DNA of 11,212 bases from an uncultured Pseudomonadota bacterium. GTDB lineage: Bacteria; Pseudomonadota; Gammaproteobacteria; Burkholderiales; Eutrophovitaceae. This document shows, piece after piece, positions 1 through 5,779 of the stretch. A program made the translations under genes and the position numbers. Within the stretch, counting starts at the first letter, position 1. Every line of letters begins with the position of its first letter. The notes below the pieces were generated by a model. The model saw only the letters and a list, made by a program, of their open reading frames with translations. It ran no database searches and was not told the origin of the DNA. The stretch lies in contig CAJXPC010000026.1 in NCBI GenBank assembly GCA_913057845.1, positions 1-11,212 of the forward strand, given 5' to 3'.

Positions 1-48
1 CGAGATGTAGAGAGGTCTCGTGGGCTCGGAGATGTGTATAAGAGACAG
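1..48. other. Synthetic sequencing adapter (Nextera Read 2 / i7 side)
   Basis: This is not genomic DNA. Bases 30-48 are the 19-base Tn5 mosaic end (AGATGTGTATAAGAGACAG), preceded from base 15 by the Nextera Read 2 tail beginning GTCTCGTGGGCTCGG. Bases 7-14 (GTAGAGAG) sit where the i7 index belongs, and bases 1-6 (CGAGAT) match the end of the P7 primer. The index looks like Nextera N707, from memory. The first genomic base is therefore 49. The adapter cuts off the gene that follows urtC. Confidence 0.98.
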
Positions 49-73
49 CTTTTATCCCTAAGGTTTCCTTCAT
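49..73 (-). CDS. urtD: Probable urtD start (urea ABC transporter ATPase), partial
   Basis: Only the first eight codons remain (MKETLGIK), read from an ATG at 73-71, before the adapter begins. The start lies four bases after the urtC stop codon (80-78). A purine-rich AGAGAG ends eight bases before the ATG and can serve as a ribosome binding site. The call rests on position: in urtABCDE operons the gene after urtC is urtD, which encodes a LivG-like ATP-binding subunit that drives urea import from the cytoplasmic side. Eight residues are too few to show any ATPase motif, so the identity is inferred. A different downstream gene cannot be excluded. Confidence 0.5.
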
Positions 74-77
74 TGAT

Positions 78-1187
78 TTAACTCTCTATTTTTTTGAATT
101 TATTCTTTAATTTAGAAAACAAACCGACTATCCCAAAGGGCAGGCATAGTGTTACTAAAATAAATAGTAATCCTAAGAAAAAAAGCCAATACTCCGGAAA
201 GGCTTGCGTGAAGAAACTCTTAGCGCCATTTACAGCTGCGGCACCTATCACGGGCCCGAGGATAGTGCCTCGCCCACCGACAGCCACCCATACCGCGATC
301 TCAATAGAATTTGCTGGAGACATCTCGCTGGGATTGATGATGCCGACTTGAGGCACATATAAAGCACCCGCGATACCACAGATGATCGCAGAGAGTGTCC
401 AAATGAAAAGTTTAAAACGAATCGGGTCATAGCCGCAAAACATCAGACGCGACTCGGAATCTCTAATAGCAGTCAATATTCGACCAAACTTGGATTTAAT
501 CAATACTCGAGAGAGAACCAAAACAAGTAGTAAGAAAAATGCACTAAGTCCAAACAATGCTGCGCGCATCGTTGGATCAGTTAGGGAGTAACCCAGTATT
601 CGTTTAAAGTCAGTAAACCCGTTATTACCTCCAAAACCCGTCTCGTTACGGAAAAATAACAACATAAACGCGTACGTGAGCGCTTGAGTAATAATTGAAA
701 AATACACGCCTTTAATACGAGACCGAAAAGCAAAATATCCGAATATGAAGGCCAGAACTCCAGGCACTAAGACGACTAACATGATCGCCCACAAAAAACT
801 ATCTGTGCCTAACCAATGCAACGGGTACTCTTTCCAATCGAGAAAAACCATAAAATCAGGTAGATCGCTCTGATACTGACCATCCTGACCAATTTGCCGC
901 ATGAGATACATCCCAAAAGAATACCCACCAAGAGCAAAAAACAAACCTTGCCCAAGGGATAAGATTCCCGCATACCCCCATATCAAATTCATTGCCACGG
1001 CGACTATGCAATAACACATAATTTTGCCAATTAGCGTCACGGTGTAGGAAGAAATATGAAATGCACCACCATCTGGAATAAAGAGATACATCCACGGCAC
1101 AACGATAAGAGTTAGTACAGCGAATGTTATCAATCCAAGCCAACCAAGCTTAGAAAATAACGGTTCAATATTTGGTTGATACTGCAT
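78..1187 (-). CDS. urtC: Urea ABC transporter permease UrtC
   Basis: This is a complete 369-residue inner-membrane permease of the LivM family. With UrtB it should form the channel for urea, loaded by periplasmic UrtA and powered by UrtD and UrtE. The family signature GYAGILSLGQGLFFALGGY lies at residues 71-89. The cytoplasmic coupling segment (IRDSESRLMFCGYDP, 241-255) and the usual end LPFGIVGLF are present. About eight to ten hydrophobic segments are visible, the first at about 15-37. The length fits UrtC, and LivM relatives in branched-chain amino acid transport differ mainly by context. The start is firm: a strong GGAGG lies five bases before the ATG, inside the end of urtB, and the urtB stop codon (1190-1188) directly abuts the ATG, so the two genes are probably translationally coupled. 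The gene belongs to the operon driven from upstream of urtA. Confidence 0.93.
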   Translation of the reverse strand: MQYQPNIEPLFSKLGWLGLITFAVLTLIVVPWMYLFIPDGGAFHISSYTVTLIGKIMCYCIVAVAMNLIWGYAGILSLGQGLFFALGGYSFGMYLMRQIGQDGQYQSDLPDFMVFLDWKEYPLHWLGTDSFLWAIMLVVLVPGVLAFIFGYFAFRSRIKGVYFSIITQALTYAFMLLFFRNETGFGGNNGFTDFKRILGYSLTDPTMRAALFGLSAFFLLLVLVLSRVLIKSKFGRILTAIRDSESRLMFCGYDPIRFKLFIWTLSAIICGIAGALYVPQVGIINPSEMSPANSIEIAVWVAVGGRGTILGPVIGAAAVNGAKSFFTQAFPEYWLFFLGLLFILVTLCLPFGIVGLFSKLKNKFKKIES

Positions 1188-2813
1188 TTATCCCTCCACG
1201 GAACGTCCCTTTAGGGCAAACAACCCTTGAGGACGCTTTTGAATAACAGCAATGATGAATACAAGGATAATAATTTTAGTTAAAACAGCCCCAACACCAG
1301 GCTCAATGAATTTGGAGAACACTCCAAGACCGAGCGCCGCGTATACCGTTCCAGCTAATTGCCCCACACCACCAAGCACTACAACCATGAATGAATCAAT
1401 GATGTACGCCTGACCAAGGTCCGGTCCGACATTACCTATTTGAGATAAAGCAACGCCAGCTAAGCCTGCAATACCGGAACCTAAGCCGAATGCAAGCATA
1501 TCGACCTTAGCCGTGTTAACCCCAACACAAGCTGCCATACTTCGGTTTTGTGTGACGCTACGGATAAATAGTCCTAGCCTAGTTTGACTAATCAGCAACC
1601 AAATACCAATAAGCACCAAGGCAGCAAAAACAATAATAGCAATACGGTTAAGAGGCATGACGATATTCCATACTTCAACGCCTCCCGACAACCAAGTTGG
1701 GTTTGACACCTCAACGTTTTGCGCTCCAAAAATCTGTCTAACCAACTGAATTAGAAAAAGACTAATACCCCAAGTGGCCAATAGCGTTTCAAGTGGACGA
1801 CCATATAACCAACGAATAACAGTACGCTCAAGCACGACACCAATGATGGCCGAAGAAAGAAATGCCATCGGAATGGCAGCCAAAACATATAGGTCAAAAT
1901 AGCTTGGTAGATAATTAACAAACAGTTGTTGTGTCACGTAAGTTGCGTAGGCACCAATCATCAACATCTCTCCATGAGCAAGATTGATCACGCCCAGCAG
2001 TCCATATGTAATCGCGAGACCCATCGCGGCAAGAAGTAAAATGCTACCTAGAGATAACCCGCTAAATAAACGCCCAAAATAATCGATAAACGTGAGTTTC
2101 CGATCGATAGCAGTGACAGCGAATTCTATCGCCACCCTGACTTCAGCAGATACCTCTTCAAATTCACCTGATTCATTTTTTTCTAATTTAGCTACTAGCA
2201 ATTCTCGTACACGTCGTTCACTGCTCGACGTTAAATAGTTAACCGCGTCGATTCGCTCTTGCTCATCAGGGCTATCCAACAAAATGATGGATTGACTCTC
2301 TTGTAAAATTCGTCTGATCTCCTCATCAGATTCCTGAGCGAGGGCTTTATTTAAAAAAGTCAGCAATAAAGGGGATAGATTGTCCCGTAAAGACTTCGCT
2401 GAGGTAAGGCGTATTTCCCTATCATCCGATAACAATTGAAGTACGCCCACTGCGCTCTCGAGCTGGGACCGCATACGGTTATTGACAATAACCGTGTTGT
2501 AGGTGTCAGGCTGAGGGTCGAGCATCTCCAATGTGATCGCATCAATCACATCCCAATCATCATTTTCCAGAACAATTTGGCCCGTGTCGGTAACTAATAA
2601 CTCGCTGTTTTGAAGCTCTTTCAGCAATCTAAGCGCATCTGAATCTCCGACTAGTGCAATCTTATCAATAGCTTTGAGACGCTCCATCACATGCTCTGAC
2701 GCCAACCCAGATATATCCGTTCGATCAAGCGCTGTACCGACCATAGGAAAGGCGAGCGCAAGGAAACTTAAAATAAATAATAATGCGTTTCGTTTGTTAT
2801 TCAACATGCTCAC
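1188..2813 (-). CDS. urtB: Urea ABC transporter permease UrtB (long form)
   Basis: This is a 541-residue inner-membrane permease of the LivH family, partner of UrtC in urea import. It has three parts. Residues 1-28 look like a cleavable signal peptide ending FPMVGTALD. Residues 29-240 are a soluble, helix-rich region with HEAT-like stretches such as SDDREIRLTSAKSLRD (129-144), probably periplasmic. The permease domain runs from about 248 to the end, with the signature GLLGVINLAHGEMLMIGAY (271-289) and coupling segment IRSVTQNRSMAACVGVN (417-433). The N-terminal extension is known in proteobacterial UrtB but absent from ordinary LivH, and its role is unclear. The first codon given is GTG (2813-2811). 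An ATG two codons later (2807-2805) is equally plausible, since neither has a good ribosome binding site. A 108-base gap with a hairpin separates it from urtA. Confidence 0.92.
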   Translation of the reverse strand: MSMLNNKRNALLFILSFLALAFPMVGTALDRTDISGLASEHVMERLKAIDKIALVGDSDALRLLKELQNSELLVTDTGQIVLENDDWDVIDAITLEMLDPQPDTYNTVIVNNRMRSQLESAVGVLQLLSDDREIRLTSAKSLRDNLSPLLLTFLNKALAQESDEEIRRILQESQSIILLDSPDEQERIDAVNYLTSSSERRVRELLVAKLEKNESGEFEEVSAEVRVAIEFAVTAIDRKLTFIDYFGRLFSGLSLGSILLLAAMGLAITYGLLGVINLAHGEMLMIGAYATYVTQQLFVNYLPSYFDLYVLAAIPMAFLSSAIIGVVLERTVIRWLYGRPLETLLATWGISLFLIQLVRQIFGAQNVEVSNPTWLSGGVEVWNIVMPLNRIAIIVFAALVLIGIWLLISQTRLGLFIRSVTQNRSMAACVGVNTAKVDMLAFGLGSGIAGLAGVALSQIGNVGPDLGQAYIIDSFMVVVLGGVGQLAGTVYAALGLGVFSKFIEPGVGAVLTKIIILVFIIAVIQKRPQGLFALKGRSVEG

Positions 2814-2824
2814 GTCAACTTAAC

Positions 2825-2866
2825 CACAAAAAGCCTGCTGCTTGAAGCAAAGGCAGACCTTTTGTG
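2825..2866 (-). terminator. Long hairpin between urtA and urtB (terminator-like or stabilising)
   Basis: The 108-base gap between urtA and urtB contains a near-continuous inverted repeat. On the plus strand CACAAAAAGCCTGC-TGCT pairs with AGCA...GCAGACCTTTTGTG, with a TGA loop, a small asymmetric internal loop and single-base bulges. Read in the urt direction, the descending arm ends GCAGGCTTTTTGTG, so a GC-containing stem runs into five T residues. This resembles an intrinsic terminator. Between the binding-protein gene and the permease genes such structures usually cause partial termination or protect the upstream mRNA, giving more UrtA than UrtB. The T run is partly inside the stem and is short, so termination is probably incomplete. 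Confidence 0.55.
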
Positions 2867-2921
2867 TATTTTGTTTGCACTGGTAATTTAAACAATTTCA
2901 TACCAGCACCAGAGGAGATTA

Positions 2922-4172
2922 TTACAATCCCTGCTTACTCTCGTTGCCAGTAATAAATGGGCTCCAAGGCTGAGCTCTGATGGGAGTCTTAGTACTCCAA
3001 ACCACCTGAAATTGGCCGTTTGGAAGGATCTCGCCAATCATAACTGGCTTATGAAGATGGTGATTTGTCGCATCCATAGTAAGTGTAAAGCCGGATGGCG
3101 CTTTGAATGTCTGACCACCCATTGCATCACGGACTGCATCTACGTCCGTAGTTCCAGCCTGCTCTACCGCCTGTGCCCACATCTTGATTCCAACGTAGGT
3201 AGCCTCCATCGGATCATTAGTTACTACAGTATCAAGATTAGGGACGCCGTTTTTCTTGGCCCATGCCTTGTACATTTTAGTAAATGATCTGTTTTGCTTA
3301 CCTTTAACCGACATGAAATAATTCCAAGCAGCCAAGTGCCCAAGTAATGGCTTAGTGTCAATGCCTCGGAGCTCTTCCTCACCAACAGAGAATGCCACGA
3401 CAGGGACATCAGTTGCTTTCAAGCCTGCATTACCCAACTCTTTGTAAAATGGAACATTAGAGTCACCATTAATAGTAGACACTACAGCCGTTTTCCCACC
3501 AGCAGAGAATTTTTTAATATCAGCAACAATGGTTTGATAATCACTGTGACCAAAAGGCGTATAAACCTCTTCAATATCTGACTCTTCAACACCCTTAGAA
3601 ATCAAGAAAGCTCGGAGGATTTTGTTGGTTGTTCGAGGATAAACATAGTCTGTCCCCAAAAGATACCAACGCTTAGCTCCACCACCCTCTTCACTCATCA
3701 AATATTCAACTGCTGGAATAGCTTGTTGATTCGGAGCGGCTCCGGTATAGAACACATTTTGTGATAACTCTTCCCCCTCGTACTGAACGGGATAAAACAG
3801 AAGATTATTTAATTCTTCGAAAACTGGTAATACAGATTTTCTTGATACAGAGGTCCAACAGCCAAAAACGACATCAACCTCATCCTGCGTGATTAGCTGT
3901 CTAGCTTTTTCAGCAAACAGTGGCCAGTTTGATGCAGGGTCAACCACTACTGGCTCAAGTTGTTTACCCAATAATCCGCCATTAGCATTGATTTCCTCAA
4001 TAGTCATGAGCGCTGTATTCTTCAACGCCGTCTCCGAAATGGCCATTGTTCCCGACAAAGAATGCAGGATACCAACCTTAATGGTTTCCTCAGCCTGGGC
4101 CGTCATTGCAAATGCAGAACTAATTCCGAGTGTCGCACCAATTACAGTTTTTATGAATTGCTTTCGGTTCAT
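2922..4172 (-). CDS. urtA: Urea-binding periplasmic protein UrtA
   Basis: This is a 416-residue substrate-binding protein that captures urea (possibly also short amides) in the periplasm and delivers it to UrtBC. The signal peptide is about residues 1-27, with likely cleavage after AQA and mature start EETIKVGILHSLSG. The N-region NRKQFIK resembles a Tat motif with Lys in place of the second Arg, so Sec or Tat export is possible. The blocks GCWTSVSRKSVLPVFEELN (104-122) and YPVQYEGEE (127-135) are characteristic of UrtA rather than amino-acid-binding LivJ. The start is the ATG at 4172-4170 because AAGGA lies eight bases before it and the signal peptide begins there. The reading frame stays open for 44 more codons upstream to 4304, but that stretch contains the sigma54 promoter and its predicted start site, so it is leader. 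It is the first gene of the urt operon. Confidence 0.95.
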   Translation of the reverse strand: MNRKQFIKTVIGATLGISSAFAMTAQAEETIKVGILHSLSGTMAISETALKNTALMTIEEINANGGLLGKQLEPVVVDPASNWPLFAEKARQLITQDEVDVVFGCWTSVSRKSVLPVFEELNNLLFYPVQYEGEELSQNVFYTGAAPNQQAIPAVEYLMSEEGGGAKRWYLLGTDYVYPRTTNKILRAFLISKGVEESDIEEVYTPFGHSDYQTIVADIKKFSAGGKTAVVSTINGDSNVPFYKELGNAGLKATDVPVVAFSVGEEELRGIDTKPLLGHLAAWNYFMSVKGKQNRSFTKMYKAWAKKNGVPNLDTVVTNDPMEATYVGIKMWAQAVEQAGTTDVDAVRDAMGGQTFKAPSGFTLTMDATNHHLHKPVMIGEILPNGQFQVVWSTKTPIRAQPWSPFITGNESKQGL

Positions 4173-4242
4173 TCTTATGATCCTTAAACGGTAGTTAAAA
4201 AAATGTTTCCTCACCCCAGCAACTGAAATTATTAAGATCAAC

Positions 4243-4255
4243 TTCAGATCCTGAA
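4243..4255 (-). other. Small inverted repeat in the urtA leader
   Basis: TTCAG-ATC-CTGAA is a perfect five-base-pair inverted repeat with a three-base loop. It falls within about 10-20 bases of the predicted 5' end of the urtA message (start near 4262). It could form a weak 5' hairpin that affects mRNA stability, or it could be chance. No riboswitch of a known class is recognisable in the roughly 90-base leader. Confidence 0.25.
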
Positions 4256-4272
4256 CTGCTGATAGAGTACAA

Positions 4273-4288
4273 AGCACAAACCGTGCCA
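4273..4288 (-). promoter_or_regulatory. Sigma54 (RpoN) promoter for urtABC
   Basis: Read on the minus strand the site is TGGCACGGTTTGTGCT. It matches the sigma54 consensus TGGCACG-N4-TTGCW with one change (G for the first T of TTGC). The invariant GG (-24) and GC (-12) are at the required spacing. Transcription should start near 4262, giving a leader of about 90 bases before the urtA ATG. Sigma54 promoters need an enhancer-binding activator, and a perfect NtrC-type site lies upstream at 4426-4442. Together these predict induction of urea uptake under nitrogen limitation. Confidence 0.85.
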
Positions 4289-4425
4289 TGATAAAAAAAA
4301 TCATAAAAAACAGATGCTTAAATTAGAAGCACGCCACATAAATCAAATGACATGAGATTGCAACGAGTGATAACGAGATAAAACGCACTAACTGCACTCA
4401 CCGCACGACAAAAAGGCAGAACTGG
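4289..4425. other. Spacer between the sigma54 promoter and the NtrC site
   Basis: This 137-base AT-rich stretch has no gene. It holds A-tracts at about 4291-4310 and a partial IHF-like core, AATCAA at 4341-4346, whose second half (CAT instead of TTR) does not match. IHF bending between enhancer and promoter is common at sigma54 promoters, so the location fits but the match is poor. At 4384-4410 GCAC recurs three times at exactly nine-base steps (4385, 4394, 4403), each being a half of the NtrC motif. Confidence 0.3.
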
Positions 4426-4442
4426 TGCACCACAATGGTGCA
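4426..4442. promoter_or_regulatory. NtrC (GlnG) enhancer binding site
   Basis: TGCACCACAATGGTGCA is a perfect inverted repeat of seven bases per arm with a three-base centre. It agrees with the enterobacterial NtrC consensus (TGCACCA-N3-TGGTGCA). Its centre lies about 147 bases upstream of the -24 element of the urt sigma54 promoter, within the range typical of NtrC enhancers. NtrC is phosphorylated when nitrogen is scarce and contacts sigma54 polymerase by DNA looping. The site is only about 24 bases from the -35 box of the divergent lexA promoter, so an effect there is possible but unproven. Confidence 0.85.
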
Positions 4443-4465
4443 TTCGTTTTATAAAAAATATTGCC

Positions 4466-4493
4466 TTGGAAAATATCCAGTACTGTATATAAT
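4466..4493 (+). promoter_or_regulatory. Sigma70-type promoter of the lexA operon
   Basis: A perfect -10 hexamer TATAAT (4488-4493) is preceded, with a 16-base spacer, by TTGGAA (4466-4471), which matches four of six -35 positions. Transcription would start near 4500, about 24 bases before the lexA ATG. The -10 box lies entirely inside the LexA operator, so LexA binding should block polymerase directly. This layout gives negative autoregulation of LexA and DNA-damage induction of the downstream mutagenesis genes. Confidence 0.7.
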
Positions 4494-4498
4494 AACAG
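4483..4498. promoter_or_regulatory. LexA operator (SOS box)
   Basis: CTGTATATAATAACAG fits the gammaproteobacterial SOS box CTGT-N8-ACAG exactly, with an AT-only centre. Dyad symmetry extends outward to AG-N-ACTGT and ACAGT-N-CT, covering 4479-4502, which suggests a strong site. It lies 25 bases before the lexA start codon and overlaps the -10 box. I see only one operator here, whereas E. coli lexA carries two. It should control lexA-imuA-imuB-dnaE2 together. Confidence 0.93.
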
Positions 4499-4523
4499 TG
4501 CTAAATATTTAACCGCTATCGAT

Positions 4524-5126
4524 ATGAAACCACTCACGCAAAGACAAGCTGAAATTCTTAATCTCATTCAAAGCTTTGTTGAAAATACTGGCTTCCCTCC
4601 TACACGATCAGATATCGCCCGAGCCCTGAGTTTCAAATCTGCAAATGCGGCCGAAGACCATCTCAAGGCAATAGAAAAAAAAGGGCACATCAAACTCACA
4701 CGTGGCACATCAAGAGGGATACAACTACTTAAAAACTCCGGACTGCCCATTGTGGGTCGAGTCGCAGCTGGACAACCCATATTGTCCGAAGAGCACATAC
4801 AGAACAGGGTCCAAGTTGAGCAGTCTTTGTTTAGACCTGCAGCAGACTATCTACTCAAAGTGCGGGGAAGCAGCATGCGCGATGTTGGCATCCATGATGG
4901 GGATTTACTCGCCGTCCATGCCACATCAGAAGCACGGTCTGGGCAAATCATCGTGGCACGCATCAACCAAGAGGTCACGGTCAAACGCTTCAAACGGAAA
5001 AACAAGGAAATATGGCTAGAAGCAGAAAATCCTGATTTTCAGCCTATCTATGTCAATGGCGAACGAGATGACTTTGCCATAGAAGGCCTCGCGGTTGGCA
5101 TCATCCGTAACGGAAAAATCAATTAG
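4524..5126 (+). CDS. lexA: LexA repressor, SOS autoprotease
   Basis: This is a 200-residue SOS repressor, close to the 202 residues of E. coli LexA and similar along its whole length. The winged-helix DNA-binding domain is about residues 1-70 ([41 protein letters not shown]). The self-cleavage site is Ala82-Gly83 in VGRVAAGQP. The catalytic pair is Ser117 (in GSSMRDVG) and Lys154 (in EVTVKR), both in the expected context, so RecA-stimulated cleavage should work. The start is the ATG at 4524 because homology begins with MKPLT. The frame is open back to 4461, but that region holds the promoter and operator. No clear ribosome binding site precedes the ATG. It is the first gene of the mutagenesis operon and the likely repressor of all of it. 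From this window one cannot tell whether the genome has a second lexA. Confidence 0.97.
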   Translation: MKPLTQRQAEILNLIQSFVENTGFPPTRSDIARALSFKSANAAEDHLKAIEKKGHIKLTRGTSRGIQLLKNSGLPIVGRVAAGQPILSEEHIQNRVQVEQSLFRPAADYLLKVRGSSMRDVGIHDGDLLAVHATSEARSGQIIVARINQEVTVKRFKRKNKEIWLEAENPDFQPIYVNGERDDFAIEGLAVGIIRNGKIN

Positions 5127-5140
5127 TGATCGACTGAATT

Positions 5141-5779
5141 ATGGCATCCCCCCTCCTTCAATCCATCCTCCCTACTCATATCTGGAAAGGGAAAGAGCAC
5201 AAACTCAATCCACTCGGATACGTACCTTCAGGCTTCACCAATATTGACGAGAGCATCCACGGATGGCCTCTTGGCACACTCATGGAAATCGTACCTCACC
5301 AAATTGGAATTGGTGAGTTTTCGATATTGATTCCGGCACTTGCTCGACTCTCTCAAGACTCACGCTGGATCTTATTAGTCTGCCCTCCTCATATTCCCTA
5401 TGCGCCCTTTCTATCCAGAATGGGCGTCGATACCAGCAAAGTCATCATCACACATGCACAAAACATTAATGACGCAGGATGGTGTATGGAACAAGGGTTG
5501 AGATCGAACTCCTGTAGCGCGGTCATCGGTTGGATCCCGCAGATAACAGAAAAAATGATGCGTCGACTGCAACTGGCCTTAGAAGCAAAAAAAGTATTGG
5601 GTGCTTTTTTTACGAAGCCAATGACAACCTATAAAAACAATCCCACACCCTGGAGAATCATAGTCAGGCAGGCCGACAATGAAACGCTAATCGACATCCC
5701 GAAACGACGAGGTGGAAGCCCCATTAGCGGCATATCAATCTCTAACCTATTGCATCAAACATGTTGTGGCTTTGCCTAA
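5141..5779 (+). CDS. imuA: ImuA, translesion synthesis accessory protein
   Basis: This 212-residue RecA/SulA-superfamily protein belongs to the imuA-imuB-dnaE2 mutagenesis cassette (called sulA-like in older annotations). ImuA is thought to help assemble ImuB and DnaE2 at damaged DNA. Visible family features are the N-terminal segment GWPLGTLMEI (41-50), HQIGIGEFSILIPALARLS (53-71) at the place of the RecA Walker A loop, a hydrophobic Walker B-like strand SAVIGWI (126-132), and the C-terminal KRRGG. The Walker A position has GIGE and no GK[ST], so ATP binding of the RecA type is unlikely, as in other gammaproteobacterial ImuA. It starts 14 bases after lexA and its last 19 bases overlap imuB. 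No good ribosome binding site is visible. Function is assigned from family resemblance and from gene order, which agree. Confidence 0.88.
   Translation: MASPLLQSILPTHIWKGKEHKLNPLGYVPSGFTNIDESIHGWPLGTLMEIVPHQIGIGEFSILIPALARLSQDSRWILLVCPPHIPYAPFLSRMGVDTSKVIITHAQNINDAGWCMEQGLRSNSCSAVIGWIPQITEKMMRRLQLALEAKKVLGAFFTKPMTTYKNNPTPWRIIVRQADNETLIDIPKRRGGSPISGISISNLLHQTCCGFA

Noticed and set aside
30..48. Tn5/IS50-like transposon ends at both contig edges (30-48 and 11166-11184)
   Set aside because: The mosaic ends are joined to Nextera primer tails and index bases and there is no transposase gene, so they come from library preparation, not a natural mobile element.
856..1143. 95-residue minus-strand frame and other overlapping frames inside urtC, urtB, urtA, dnaE2 and the PLP gene
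   Set aside because: They lie in alternative frames of strongly conserved genes, show no recognisable domains and lack supporting ribosome binding sites.
4173..4304. 44-residue N-terminal extension of UrtA in the open frame
   Set aside because: It precedes a proper signal peptide start with a good ribosome binding site, and it contains the sigma54 promoter and predicted transcription start, so it is not translated from that promoter.
4341..4353. IHF site between the NtrC enhancer and the sigma54 promoter
   Set aside because: Only the AATCAA half matches; the TTR half is CAT. The location is suitable but the match is too poor to call.
4461..4523. Upstream in-frame start for LexA (21 extra residues)
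   Set aside because: The stretch holds the -35 and -10 boxes and the SOS operator, and LexA homology begins exactly at the ATG at 4524.
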